This document shows, in pieces, positions 1 to 8,986 of a DNA stretch of 64,000 bases; position 1 is the stretch's first letter; the number at the start of each line of letters is the position of its first letter. The DNA comes from Xenophilus arseniciresistens. Lineage in GTDB: Bacteria; Pseudomonadota; Gammaproteobacteria; Burkholderiales; Burkholderiaceae_C. The stretch covers positions 806,001 through 870,000 of the forward strand of contig NZ_JAQIPB010000001.1 of the NCBI RefSeq assembly GCF_028023875.1. The letters run 5' to 3'. The notes below the pieces were generated by a model. The model was not told the DNA's origin, did not search any database, and saw only the letters and a list, made by a program, of their open reading frames with translations. The translations under genes were made by a program, and so were the position numbers.

Positions 1-3000
1 CCCAGCTCCACTACAACGCGGCCGAGCAGGCCGTGCGCGTGCGCGAAGCCCGCATCGAGGCCGGCCGCGGCAGCATCGAAGCCCAAGGCGAATGGCGGCC
101 CGCACCCGCGCCCTGGCAGATCGAAGCCACCGTGCGCGACCTGCGGCCCGGCCTGCTGCACACCCAACTGGCCGGCGCGCCCATCCGCGGCGAGATCAAG
201 GCCACGCAGAAAGCCGCGGGCGCCGAAAGCGAAGGCACGGTGCTGGACTTCGACGTGGACCTGCAGGCCGCGGGCGAAGGCGCCGGCGCACGCGCGCTCG
301 AGGGGCTGAACCTGCAACTGGCGCAGGCCCGGGGCCGCTGGAGCCTGCCGGCGCAGCTGCTGGAGCTGCGCAACCTGCGCGTGCAGGCCGCGCGCGTGGA
401 CGTGCGCGGCCAGGGCCAGGCCCGCATCGCCGAACAGGCGGGCAGCGCGAAGCTGCAGGCCACGCTGCCCGGCGCCAGCCTCGACATCGACGGCCGCATG
501 GCGCCCGCGCAGGGCAACGGCCAGGCGCAACTGCAACTGCGCGACGCCAGCGCGCTGCAAGGCTGGGTCGAAAGCCTGCCCGGCCTGTCCAAGGTCTTTG
601 CCGGCAACAGCCTGCGCGGCGAAGCGCGGCTCGATGCGCGCTGGCAGGGCGGCTGGCAGAGCTTCATGCAGCAGTTGCAGAACCCGGGCCAGCCGCTGCC
701 GCGCGGCAGCGCCGAGCCCACGGTCAACGCGCGGCTCGAGGTGCCCAGCCTGGCGCTGCAGCAGGCTGCAGCCGATGCCCAGGCACCGCGACCCGCGCCC
801 GTGCTGCTGCGCGGCGTGCGCGCCACGCTCGAAGGGCGGCTTGCGCAAGCCAGCCTTGCGCTGCAGGGCCAGGCCGAGCGCGGCACCCAGCGCCTGTCGC
901 TGGACACCCAGGCCAGCGGCGGCCTGCAGCGCGCGGGCGAATGGCGGCTGCAGCTGGCCCGCTTGCGCGCCCAGGCCCAGGACGTGCAAGCCGGCACGCA
1001 GCCGCAGCAGCAGCTCGCGCCCTGGACGCTGGCGCTCACGCGCGAATTCAGCAGCCAGGTGCGCATCAGCCAGGGGCTGATCGAGGTGCAGGGCTCGGCC
1101 GCCGGCGTCACGCTCAACGGCCCCGTGCCCGGCACCGTCAGCATCGACTGGGAACCGCTGCGCCTGCAGCAGCGCAGCGGCGCCCAGGGCGCCAGCCTGC
1201 GCCTGCAATCGAAGGGGCGCATGCGCGGCCTGCCCATGGCCTGGGCCCGCGCCTTTGGCGGCGACGCCAGCCTGCGCGAAATGGGCATCAGCGGCGACCT
1301 CGTGTTCGACGGCGACTGGGACATCGACGCCGCCGACCGCCTGCGGGCCCAGGCCCGCGTGGCCCGCGCCAGCGGCGACCTGCGCGTGCAGGCCGGCGAA
1401 GCGGCGCTGGTGCGGCGCATCGAAAGCCGCGGCACCGGCACGCGCAGCGAAATCACCATGACGCCGACCGACGAAGGCCCGGGCACGCCGGCCGGCCTGC
1501 GCCAGGCCGAGCTGCTGCTGCGCGCCGATGGCGACGCGCTGCAGGCCTCGCTGGTGTGGGACAGCGAACGCGCGGGCACCATCAACGCCGAAGCCGGCAC
1601 GCGGCTGGTGCAGCAGGGCGGCGGCTGGCAATGGGCCCCCGACGCACCGCTGAGCGGGCGCGTGCGCGCAGCCCTGCCGCAGTTGGGCGTGTGGTCCATG
1701 CTGGCGCCGCCGGGCTGGCGCGTGGCCGGCTCGCTGCAGGCCGATGCCACGCTCGGCGGCAACCGGGCCGAGCCGCGCTGGAACGGCACGCTGGCGGCGG
1801 ACCAGCTGGCGCTGCGCGCACGCGTGGAAGGGCTGGACCTGCGCGACGGCCGCCTGCGCGCCACCCTGGCCGGCGACCGCATGCGCATCGACGAATTCAC
1901 GCTGCAGGGCGGGCAGGCCAGCCGGGTGCGCATTGCCGGGCGCGGCGGCAACCTGAGCACCGTGGGCAGCGAACTGGGGCGCGACGGCGGGCGCCTGACG
2001 GTGCGCGGCGAGGCGCAGTGGAGCGCCAGCGCGCCGCGCATCGACCTGCAGGCCGAGGTGCAACGCCTGCGCGCGCTGGTGCGCACCGACCGCCAGGTGA
2101 CCGTGTCCGGCAATCTGCAGACCCGGCTGCAGGACGGCCAGTTGCAGGTGCGCGGCAAGATCACGGCCGACCGCGCCGCCATCATCCTGCCCGACGAAAG
2201 CGCGCCCAGCCTGGGCAGCGACGTGGTGGTGCGTTCGGCCGCCATCGAGAAGGAAGCGCGCGAGAAGGCCGAGCGCGAGGCGCGCGCGCGCAGCAATGCC
2301 GACGCGCAGGACGCCGAAAAGCCCCAGCAGCCCCTGCTGCGCCGGCCGCCCGACATCGAGCTGAGCTTCGACCTCGGCAACGACTTCGCCGTGCAGGGCC
2401 GCGGCATCACCACGCGCCTCGAGGGCGCGCTGGACATCCGCGCCAACAGTCTGACGGCCGCGCCGCGCGTGACCGGCGAGGTGCGCACGGTGCAGGGCCA
2501 GTACCGGGCCTACGGCCAGGCGCTGGACGTGGAAAGCGGCCTGGCCCGCTTCAACGGCGTGGTCGACAACCCGCAGCTGGACATCTTCGCGCTGCGCCCC
2601 AACATCACGCAGCGCGCGGGCGTGCGCATCACGGGCAGCGCACAGGCGCCGCGCGTGGCGCTTTATTCAGACCCGGTGCTCTCGGATGCGGAAACGCTGT
2701 CGTGGGTGATCCTGGGCCGGGCTTCGGCGGCCAGCGGCGGCGAGGCCATCCTGATGCAGCAGGCCGCGCTGGCGCTGCTGGGCGGCCTGGGCAAGGGCCA
2801 GTCGGGCGGCAGCCTGGCCAGCCGCTTCGGGCTGGACGAGATCGGCTTCAAGGGGCCGGGCGGCGGCGAACTGACGGAGTCCTCGGTCACGCTGGGCAAG
2901 CGCCTGTCCAAGGACTTCTACGTGACCTACGAACGCAGCCTGGCCGGTGCGCTGGGCACCCTGTTCATCTTCTACGACCTCACGCGCAACCTCACGCTGC

Positions 3001-3059
3001 GCGGCCAGGCCGGCCAGCAGAGCGCGGTGGACCTCATCTACACGGTGAAGTACGACTGA
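1..3059 (+). CDS. tamB: TamB, translocation and assembly module inner-membrane component (5' truncated)
   Basis: The reading frame is open through the left edge (first complete codon at base 3), so only the C-terminal ~1019 residues are present. Known role: TamB with TamA links inner and outer membrane and takes part in outer-membrane protein assembly and phospholipid transport. The visible part is a long repetitive beta-rich region in which Leu/Gln/Arg alternate. It ends in the conserved C-terminal DUF490 (TamB) domain, with the FNGVVDNPQLDIFALRP and DAETLSWVILGRA stretches and a final TVKYD. Domain content and length fit TamB (normally 1200-1400 residues). The tamA partner would be expected upstream, outside the window. 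Confidence 0.93.
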   Translation, partial: QLHYNAAEQAVRVREARIEAGRGSIEAQGEWRPAPAPWQIEATVRDLRPGLLHTQLAGAPIRGEIKATQKAAGAESEGTVLDFDVDLQAAGEGAGARALEGLNLQLAQARGRWSLPAQLLELRNLRVQAARVDVRGQGQARIAEQAGSAKLQATLPGASLDIDGRMAPAQGNGQAQLQLRDASALQGWVESLPGLSKVFAGNSLRGEARLDARWQGGWQSFMQQLQNPGQPLPRGSAEPTVNARLEVPSLALQQAAADAQAPRPAPVLLRGVRATLEGRLAQASLALQGQAERGTQRLSLDTQASGGLQRAGEWRLQLARLRAQAQDVQAGTQPQQQLAPWTLALTREFSSQVRISQGLIEVQGSAAGVTLNGPVPGTVSIDWEPLRLQQRSGAQGASLRLQSKGRMRGLPMAWARAFGGDASLREMGISGDLVFDGDWDIDAADRLRAQARVARASGDLRVQAGEAALVRRIESRGTGTRSEITMTPTDEGPGTPAGLRQAELLLRADGDALQASLVWDSERAGTINAEAGTRLVQQGGGWQWAPDAPLSGRVRAALPQLGVWSMLAPPGWRVAGSLQADATLGGNRAEPRWNGTLAADQLALRARVEGLDLRDGRLRATLAGDRMRIDEFTLQGGQASRVRIAGRGGNLSTVGSELGRDGGRLTVRGEAQWSASAPRIDLQAEVQRLRALVRTDRQVTVSGNLQTRLQDGQLQVRGKITADRAAIILPDESAPSLGSDVVVRSAAIEKEAREKAEREARARSNADAQDAEKPQQPLLRRPPDIELSFDLGNDFAVQGRGITTRLEGALDIRANSLTAAPRVTGEVRTVQGQYRAYGQALDVESGLARFNGVVDNPQLDIFALRPNITQRAGVRITGSAQAPRVALYSDPVLSDAETLSWVILGRASAASGGEAILMQQAALALLGGLGKGQSGGSLASRFGLDEIGFKGPGGGELTESSVTLGKRLSKDFYVTYERSLAGALGTLFIFYDLTRNLTLRGQAGQQSAVDLIYTVKYD

Positions 3060-3122
3060 GGCCGGCGCCGCAGCGGGGCATTGGCGCCGCTGCGCGCGGC
3101 GGCTTTGCTACCCTCGCGCCCC

Positions 3123-3314
3123 ATGATCGCTCCGCTGCCCCCGCGCAAACCCTTCAAGCCCTGGATCCTGGCTCTCATGATTGCAGGCGCCGGCTGCGCC
3201 TTCGTGGCCGCCTGGTTTTCCTTTCAGCAGAACCCCGTGTGGGCCACGCGCTTTGGCATCGGCGCGCTGGTGCTGTACGTGGCGGCCATCGTCGCGCGGC
3301 GCAGCGGACGCTGA
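3123..3314 (+). CDS. small membrane protein of unknown function
   Basis: A 63-residue protein with two hydrophobic segments (about residues 13-30 and 40-56) joined by a short loop, and a basic C-terminus (ARRSGR). The ATG at 3123 puts a short basic/proline N-terminus (PLPPRKPFKPW) ahead of the first membrane helix, as in many small inner-membrane proteins. It begins 63 bp after tamB on the same strand and could be read with it. No function is recognised. Codon use (G/C at third positions) matches its neighbours, which supports real coding. Confidence 0.6.
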   Translation: MIAPLPPRKPFKPWILALMIAGAGCAFVAAWFSFQQNPVWATRFGIGALVLYVAAIVARRSGR

Positions 3315-3330
3315 GGCACCGCCTGCGGCG

Positions 3331-3660
3331 TCAGCGCGGTGCGGCGGGCGCGGGCGTGCCGCTGCCCGGCTGCGCACTGGCGGCTGCGGGCGGCGCGGCC
3401 TGCTGCGGCGCCGCGCTGTGGCCGATGCGCGCCCCCGGCTGCCAGAAGGCGTTGAGCATCAGCACGCCCGCGAAGGCCAGGACCACGACCACCAGCGCAA
3501 TGCGAAGGATGCGCTGGTTGTCGCGTTCGGTCATGCGGCCGTTGGTGCCGGGTGCGGGCGTGCGCTGCGTGGCGCCGCCCGCGCGCGCGGCTTCGGGCTC
3601 GCGCGTGCGCGGGTGGGCATGGGCTTGCGGATCGGGATGGGTGGACGGGCTTTGAGGCAT
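3331..3660 (-). CDS. single-pass membrane protein of unknown function
   Basis: A 109-residue protein with a Pro/Ala/Arg-rich N-terminal half, one clear transmembrane helix (about residues 51-70, ILRIALVVVVLAFAGVLMLN) and a low-complexity Ala/Pro/Gln C-terminus. A purine-rich ribosome site (GGAGAG) lies 6 bases before the ATG at 3660, which supports this start. It is convergent with the small membrane gene at 3123. No family is recognised. The low-complexity tails could sit in the cytoplasm or periplasm, and orientation cannot be decided from sequence. Confidence 0.6.
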   Translation of the reverse strand: MPQSPSTHPDPQAHAHPRTREPEAARAGGATQRTPAPGTNGRMTERDNQRILRIALVVVVLAFAGVLMLNAFWQPGARIGHSAAPQQAAPPAAASAQPGSGTPAPAAPR

Positions 3661-3941
3661 GGCGTTCTCTCCGGCTGGGTGTCAGGCTCCCCGCCGCGCG
3701 GCGCCTGCAGGAGGCGTGCGCCCGGCGGCTTGCATGCAGTCCAACTTAGGAGGCTGGCCCGGTCCTGCCTGTAGGAATGGGACTTCCGCGCGGGCGGTCC
3801 CAGGACGAAGGGCGTGTGAGCGCCGCGCGTGCCACTCCTACGGTTTTGCATTCAAGCGCGGAGCGAGGCGGGGTGCCGCCGACAGTGCTGACGCACGGCA
3901 AGGCAGCCCAACGAAGCTATGCGTTTGAAGGCGAAACCGTA

Positions 3942-4511
3942 TCAGGCCGAATCGGCCTGCCACAGCGGCGGATAGTCATGCACGAAGCCCTGGGCGTCGA
4001 CCGCCAGCTCGGTGCGGAAGTCCAGCCGCGGCGCCGCATAGCCGTAGCGGCCCGGCGCCAGATGTTCGTAGCGCTGCTCCAGCAGGCCCAGGCTGGCATC
4101 GGCCATGTCCAGCCAGGCGACGGGGACCTCGGCGGCCTCGCCTTCGGCCAGATGCAGGCGGCGCAGCTGCAAAAGGTTGGTAGCGGGCGTGAAGCCCAGG
4201 TCCAGGTCCACGCAGTGCGAGAGTTCGGGCACCGGCTGTTCGTTGAGCGTCCAGCCCTTGGCGCCATGCGCCACCGAGAGGTCGATGGCGGTTTCGCCCA
4301 GCCAGCCGCGCACCGTGCCCCACTGCGTGTGCCAGTGGCGGTCGCAGCGCACGCGGTAGTGCAGCTGCGCGATGCGACCGTCGCCGTGCCGGAACACGGC
4401 GGCGCCGTCGAGCTGCCAGGCGACATCGTTTTGGTCGAGGCGACAGGCGTCGTGCCCGGGGGCATCGAGGCGGCGCCAGAGAAGGGTGGCGACGGTGTGC
4501 ATGGGCCGCAT
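3942..4511 (-). CDS. putative glycolipid-binding domain protein (DUF1089 family)
   Basis: A 189-residue soluble protein resembling the bacterial 'putative glycolipid-binding' family (formerly DUF1089). Features seen: the N-terminal LLWRRLDAPGHDACRL stretch, a central Trp-rich beta region (HWHTQWGTVRGW) and the family-like PATNLLQLRRLHL segment near residue 127. The ATG at 4511 (next Met at 4502) is preferred over longer upstream extensions, which are Arg/Pro-rich and not conserved-looking. No signal peptide is visible, so it is probably cytoplasmic. The physiological ligand in bacteria is not established; the family name rests on fold similarity only. Confidence 0.75.
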   Translation of the reverse strand: MRPMHTVATLLWRRLDAPGHDACRLDQNDVAWQLDGAAVFRHGDGRIAQLHYRVRCDRHWHTQWGTVRGWLGETAIDLSVAHGAKGWTLNEQPVPELSHCVDLDLGFTPATNLLQLRRLHLAEGEAAEVPVAWLDMADASLGLLEQRYEHLAPGRYGYAAPRLDFRTELAVDAQGFVHDYPPLWQADSA

Positions 4512-4606
4512 GATGGCCCTCGCCCGGGGGCCGCGCAAGTGCCGCTTGCGCCTATCGGAAAAGACGTGCGCGGCTGCGGGTCGGGCCACGTGCGGGCCGG
4601 CCCGGC

Positions 4607-5857
4607 GTGGCCGGGGCAAAGACAATAGCGCGGGTGAGCCCCCCATCCGTGCGCCGCATCGCCCACCTCGACATGGACGCCTTTTTCGCGTCCGTGGCGC
4701 TGCTGCGCTATCCGCAGCTCAAGGGCCTGCCGATGGTGATCGGCGGCGGCAGGCGCAAGGTCGATGAGATGCTCGCGCGCGACTGGGCGGGGGTGCCGCA
4801 GCACGAAATCCCGGCCGAGGCCTTTCCGCTGCTCAGGGACTATGTGGGCCGCGGCGTGATCACCACCGCCACCTACCCGGCGCGCCAGTTCGGCGTGGGC
4901 TCGGCCATGGGCATGATGAAAGCCGCCAAGCTGTGCCCGCAGGCCATCGTGCTGCCGGTGGACTTTGAAGAGGTGCGCCGCATCTCGCGCCAGTTCAAGG
5001 CCATCATCACCGACATCGCGCCCGTCATGCAGGACCGCGGCGTGGATGAGGTCTACATCGACTTCACCGACGTGCCCGGCGGCCAGCGCGAGGGCGGGCG
5101 CGTGCTGGCGCGGCTGATCCAGAAGTCCATCTTCGCGGCCACGGGCCTGACCTGCTCCATCGGCGTGGCGCCCAACAAGCTGCTGGCCAAGCTGGCCAGC
5201 GAGATGGACAAGCCCAACGGCATCACCATCCTGCACGAGGCCGACCTCCAGGCGCGCATCTGGCCGCTGCCCGTGCGCAAGGTCAACGGCATCGGCCCCA
5301 AGGCCGACGCCAGGCTCGAGAAGCTGGGCATCCGCACCGTCGGCGAGCTGGCGGCCTGCGAGCGCAGCTGGCTGATCGAGCGCTTCGGCAACGCCAGCGG
5401 CGCCTGGATGCACGAGATGGCCTGGGGGCGCGACGAGCGGCCCGTGGTGACCGAGAGCGAGCCGGTCTCGATGAGCCGCGAGACCACCTTCGACCGCGAC
5501 CTGCACGCAGTACGCGACAAGGCCGAGCTGGGCGCCATCTTCACCGACCTGTGCCGGCGCGTGGCCGAGGACCTGCAGCGCAAGGGCTATGTGGGCCGCA
5601 CCATCGGCGTGAAGCTGCGTTATGACGACTTCCGCATCGCCACGCGCGACCAGAGCCTGGACCGTTACACGGCCGATCCGGCGCTGATCCGCCGCACCGC
5701 GGGCCTGGCGCTCAAGCGCGCGCCGCTGGCGCAGCCGCTGCGCCTGCTGGGCGTGCGCGTGGGCTCGCTGGTGCGCGCCGACAGCCCCGAGGCGCAAGCG
5801 CCCGTCAGCCGCGCCGCGGCCGCCGCACCGGTGCCGGTGACGGCCTCGCTGTTCTGA
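4607..5857 (+). CDS. dinB: DNA polymerase IV (Y-family translesion polymerase)
   Basis: Error-prone Y-family polymerase that extends past damaged bases. Seen: the N-terminal palm motif AHLDMDAFFASV with the first catalytic Asp and the FF steric-gate region, the second catalytic acidic motif RGVDEVYIDFTD (DE pair), the thumb/HhH segment VRKVNGIGPKADARLEKLGI, and a C-terminal little-finger domain. The classical SIDEAYLD is therefore changed to GVDEVYID. About 30 residues are inserted after the first GGG loop (near residues 47-80) compared with E. coli DinB; see findings. Start is uncertain: 4607 gives 416 aa, while a GTG at 4634 gives 407 aa beginning just before the conserved core. The next gene starts 2 bp after its stop. 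Confidence 0.9.
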   Translation: MAGAKTIARVSPPSVRRIAHLDMDAFFASVALLRYPQLKGLPMVIGGGRRKVDEMLARDWAGVPQHEIPAEAFPLLRDYVGRGVITTATYPARQFGVGSAMGMMKAAKLCPQAIVLPVDFEEVRRISRQFKAIITDIAPVMQDRGVDEVYIDFTDVPGGQREGGRVLARLIQKSIFAATGLTCSIGVAPNKLLAKLASEMDKPNGITILHEADLQARIWPLPVRKVNGIGPKADARLEKLGIRTVGELAACERSWLIERFGNASGAWMHEMAWGRDERPVVTESEPVSMSRETTFDRDLHAVRDKAELGAIFTDLCRRVAEDLQRKGYVGRTIGVKLRYDDFRIATRDQSLDRYTADPALIRRTAGLALKRAPLAQPLRLLGVRVGSLVRADSPEAQAPVSRAAAAAPVPVTASLF

Positions 5858-5859
5858 GC

Positions 5860-6558
5860 ATGCGCACGCGCACCGCCCTGCGCCGCTTTTTTCTGTGGCA
5901 ACTGACGATGCTGGTGGCCGCACCCGTGCTCTACGTCGTGCTGGCGCTGACCGCGCTGGCCTGGCCCGTGAAGCCCGCCACCGCGCCCGGCGGCGATGCG
6001 ATCGAGGCCTACGTCATCAGCAACGGCGTGCACACCGATCTGGTGCTGCCGCTGCGCGGCGGCGGCGTGGACTGGACCGCGCTCTTTGCGCCTTCGCATG
6101 CGCAGGCCGCGCCGGCCGATGCCGAGTTCGTGGCCATCGGCTGGGGCGACCGGGAGTTCTACCTGCACACGCCCACCTGGGCCGACCTGACCCTGCCCCG
6201 CGCACTGGGCGCGCTGCTGGGCCGGCACCCCGCGGCCCTGCATGTGAGCTGGCTGCAGCGCGACCAGTTGCCCGCTGGCCAGACCTGGCGGCTGCCCGTG
6301 AGCACCGCGCAGCACGCGCAACTGCTGCGCCATGTGCAGCGCAGCCTGCCGCAGGGCAAGGCGCAGCCGATTGCGGGCGCGCACTACCACGCGCAGGACG
6401 CCTTCTACGAAGCCACCGGCCACTACAACCTGATGCGCACCTGCAATGAATGGACCGCCGAGGCCCTGCGCGCCGCAGGCGTGGCTGTGCCGCCGTGGGC
6501 GCCGTTCGACTTCGGGGTGCGCTGGCACCTGCAGCCGCTGGCGCAGGCTGGCGACTGA
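5860..6558 (+). CDS. TIGR02117 / DUF2459 family membrane-anchored protein
   Basis: A 232-residue protein with an N-terminal membrane helix (about residues 10-32) and a periplasmic domain carrying the family signatures: SNGVHTDLVLPL, FVAIGWGDREFYLHTPTW, ALHVSWL and YNLMRTCNEWTAEAL. These His, Asp, Cys and Asn residues look like a hydrolase or peptidase-like active site, but no activity is established as far as I know. The ATG is 2 bp after the dinB stop, so the two genes are probably co-transcribed, although a functional link is not evident. Confidence 0.85.
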   Translation: MRTRTALRRFFLWQLTMLVAAPVLYVVLALTALAWPVKPATAPGGDAIEAYVISNGVHTDLVLPLRGGGVDWTALFAPSHAQAAPADAEFVAIGWGDREFYLHTPTWADLTLPRALGALLGRHPAALHVSWLQRDQLPAGQTWRLPVSTAQHAQLLRHVQRSLPQGKAQPIAGAHYHAQDAFYEATGHYNLMRTCNEWTAEALRAAGVAVPPWAPFDFGVRWHLQPLAQAGD

Positions 6559-6680
6559 CACGCAGCAGCGCCGCGGCGGCCCTGGCGGCGGGCCTGCGAG
6601 TCCTACAGCCGCTGGCGCCGGCCTGCCGCACAGTGGCAGGCATCGCCCTCCACCCGCACGCCATCGCTTCGCCCTGCCCC

Positions 6681-7871
6681 ATGCCCGCCCCTTCCCGCGC
6701 CGCCGCTGCAGCGACCCTGGCCGCCCAGGCGGCCGAGCCCGTCACGCTGGTCTACGTCAACCCCGGCATGCCGGGCCTGCGGCGCCTGGGACAGGCGCCC
6801 GACTTCCGCTACCGCGACGCGCGCGGGCGCCCCGTGCGGGCGGCGGCCGAGCTGGCGCGCATCCGCGCCCTGGCCATTCCACCGGCCTACCAGCAGGTAT
6901 GGATCTGCCCCCTGCCCAACGGCCACCTGCAGGCCACGGGCCGCGATGCGCGCGGGCGCCTGCAGTACCGCTACCACCCGGCCTGGCGCGCCTCGCAGGA
7001 CGCCGTGAAGTTCGAGCGCATCGAGGCCTTCGGCCGTGCGCTGCCGCGCATCCGCGCGCGCGTGCAGCGCGACCTCGCGCCGGCCACGGCGCGCCGCCCC
7101 GCGCCACCCACGCGCACGCTGGTGCTGGCCACGCTGGTGCGCCTGCTGGATGCCACGCGCCTGCGCGTGGGCCATGAAAGCTATGCGCAGGACAACGGCT
7201 CCTTCGGCCTGAGCACGCTGCGCAACCGCCATGCCAGGGTGCAGGGCAGCACCCTGCGGCTGCGCTTTCGCGGCAAGGGCGGCGTGATGCACGAAAGCGA
7301 GGTGGACGACCCGCGCGTGGCCCGCGTGGTGCGTCAATGCCAGGAGCTGCCGGGCCAGGAGCTGTTCCAGTACGTGGACGAGCAGGGCCAGACGCACCGC
7401 GTGCAGGCCGGCGACGTGAACGAGTACCTGCGCGAAGCCTCGGGCGGCGAATTCACGGCCAAGGACTTCCGCACCTGGCACGGCAGCGTGCTGGCGCTGG
7501 AGCTCACGCGGCTGGCCTGCGAGGCCTCGGCGCGGGACGCGCAGGCGCTGCCGGCGCGCAGCGCGGCGCTGGCCATCGTGACGGCGGTGGCCCGGCAGCT
7601 GGGCAACACGCCCGCCGTGTGCCGCAAGGCCTATGTGCATCCCGATGTGCTGGCGCTGGGCGAATCCATGGCCGACGACGCCGCCACGCTGGCCGCGCTG
7701 TGGCCGCGTCTGAGCACGCCACGCCGCCCCCGTGGCCTTCTGGCGGCCGAGGCGCGGCTGCTGCAGTTCATGCGCCAGCAGCGCATCAAGCGCAGCAAGG
7801 CGCCGTCCGCGAAGGCTGCACAGGAAAAGAAGAAGGAAGATGCGGCGAAGGCGCCGCGCAAGCGCGCTTGA
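6681..7871 (+). CDS. DNA topoisomerase IB (eukaryote/poxvirus type)
   Basis: Type IB topoisomerase, relaxing supercoils through a 3'-phosphotyrosyl intermediate. Seen in 396 residues: the small N-terminal domain (VNPGMPGLRRLGQ, then RIRALAIPPAYQQVWICP), the catalytic core with RVGHESYAQDNGSFGLSTL, the KGGV lysine loop, KDFRTWHGSVLALE (Arg and His of the catalytic pentad), and CRKAYVHPDV with the likely Tyr nucleophile. A Lys-rich tail (KKKEDAAKAPRKRA) should help DNA binding. The ATG at 6681 is chosen because the region upstream is in frame but overlaps the previous gene and is Arg/Ala-rich without family similarity. Confidence 0.9.
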   Translation: MPAPSRAAAAATLAAQAAEPVTLVYVNPGMPGLRRLGQAPDFRYRDARGRPVRAAAELARIRALAIPPAYQQVWICPLPNGHLQATGRDARGRLQYRYHPAWRASQDAVKFERIEAFGRALPRIRARVQRDLAPATARRPAPPTRTLVLATLVRLLDATRLRVGHESYAQDNGSFGLSTLRNRHARVQGSTLRLRFRGKGGVMHESEVDDPRVARVVRQCQELPGQELFQYVDEQGQTHRVQAGDVNEYLREASGGEFTAKDFRTWHGSVLALELTRLACEASARDAQALPARSAALAIVTAVARQLGNTPAVCRKAYVHPDVLALGESMADDAATLAALWPRLSTPRRPRGLLAAEARLLQFMRQQRIKRSKAPSAKAAQEKKKEDAAKAPRKRA

Positions 7872-7877
7872 AGACGC

Positions 7878-8609
7878 TCAGGGCGCGCGCAGATCGACCA
7901 CCAGCATGCCGGGCGTGATCTGCACCTCATGGCCCAGGTCATCGGCCAGGGCCTGCAGGCTCACGGCGTCGATGGCCAGGTGGCGCGGCGCGCGATGCGG
8001 GGCCAGCGCACCGGCCGGCTGGCCCTGCGCCGCAGCCGCCGACCGGGCCTTGAGCTGCACGCCCCAGTCTTCCACCGGCGAGAGTTCGATGCTGCCCCCG
8101 CCTTCCAGCCCGTCATGCCAGTCGTGCAGGTGGCACAGCGCGCCCAGCAACAGGTAGCGCAGGCCCACGGGGTCGGGCCAGCGCTCGGCCGGGCCGGCGT
8201 CGGCAGCGGCGCCGCTCAGCGGGTTCAGCGCATCGGCCACCTGCAGCGCGATGCCGTTGAGTTCGAAGGCCGCGCGCATCAGCGACACGGCCTGCGCCAC
8301 CAGCTCCGCGCGCGTGGGCTCGGTGGCGCCCAGGGCGCCTTCGGGGGTGGGCCATTCCCACTGGCGCAGGGTGCGCAGGCTGTCGGAAATCTCGCTGGTC
8401 TGCGACTCCAGCTGCGTGACGCGCGCGGCCAGCGCCTCGGCCGGCGCGGGCGCGTCGGCCTGCGCATGGCGGCGCAGCAGCAGCAGCTGCATGCGCATCA
8501 GCGACAGGGGCGCCGCCAGGTCGTGGCGCACCGCGGGCAAGGCCCGCATCAGGAGTTCATGCCGAACCCCCGCGGCCATCCAGCTGCGCGCGCTGGGGGC
8601 TGCCTTCAT
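7878..8609 (-). CDS. degenerate histidine-kinase-like / histidine phosphotransfer protein
   Basis: A 243-residue soluble protein. The N-terminal part has an H-box-like helix, VRHDLAAPLSLMRMQLLLL (His29), followed by a second long helix with heptad character (RVTQLESQTSEISDSLRTL), that is, a DHp-type hairpin. The C-terminal part aligns loosely with an HATPase fold (LRYLLLGALCHLHD in place of the N-box), but no Asn of the N-box and no G1/G2 glycine motifs are visible, so ATP binding is doubtful. This resembles ChpT-type phosphotransferases or pseudokinases. Its ATG overlaps the stop of the upstream receiver gene (ATGA at 8606-8609), so the two are translationally coupled and probably partners. 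Confidence 0.65.
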   Translation of the reverse strand: MKAAPSARSWMAAGVRHELLMRALPAVRHDLAAPLSLMRMQLLLLRRHAQADAPAPAEALAARVTQLESQTSEISDSLRTLRQWEWPTPEGALGATEPTRAELVAQAVSLMRAAFELNGIALQVADALNPLSGAAADAGPAERWPDPVGLRYLLLGALCHLHDWHDGLEGGGSIELSPVEDWGVQLKARSAAAAQGQPAGALAPHRAPRHLAIDAVSLQALADDLGHEVQITPGMLVVDLRAP

Positions 8610-8986
8610 GCGGTGGCGGCAGCAGTGGCCGCCAGCAGGCGGTCCAGCGCGTCGAAATCGATGGGCTTTTGCAGGAAGTGGTCCACATGGGGCGCCGCCT
8701 GCCTGCCGGCCGGGTCATTGGGGCCGTAGCCCGAGACGGCCACCAGCACCAGCGGCCTGCCCTGCGCCTGGGCCTGCGCGCGCAGCTGGCGCGCCACTTC
8801 GGCGCCCGGCTGGTCGGGCAGCGTGAGGTCGATGAAGGCCAGGCAGAACCGGGCACCTGGCTGGGCCGCCAGGTCCAGCGCCTGCTGTGCGGTATACGCA
8901 CAGACCGCCTGATGGTCCTGCAGCGCGATCAGCTCCTGCAGAAGTTCGGCGGCAGCCTGGTTGTCGTCGACGATCAGCACGTTCAA
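8606..8986 (-). CDS. single-domain response regulator (CheY-like receiver)
   Basis: A 126-residue receiver with no output domain. Seen: acidic pair in VLIVDDNQ, phospho-acceptor Asp in FIDLTLPD, switch Ser in AVSGYG, and the conserved Lys in LQKPID. The start is inferred to be TTG at 8986 (LNVLIVDD), with AGGTG 7 bases upstream. The in-frame ATG at 9133 would add 49 Arg/Pro/Gly-rich residues unlike any receiver N-terminus. It is coupled to the degenerate kinase gene downstream. Partner and output are unknown; phosphotransfer between the two proteins is an inference. Confidence 0.82.
   Translation of the reverse strand: MNVLIVDDNQAAAELLQELIALQDHQAVCAYTAQQALDLAAQPGARFCLAFIDLTLPDQPGAEVARQLRAQAQAQGRPLVLVAVSGYGPNDPAGRQAAPHVDHFLQKPIDFDALDRLLAATAAATA

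Noticed and set aside
92-3655. An open frame of 1187 codons overlapping tamB in another frame
   Set aside because: Composition is dominated by Arg, Ala and Pro without motifs, while the tamB frame shows the conserved DUF490 C-terminus.
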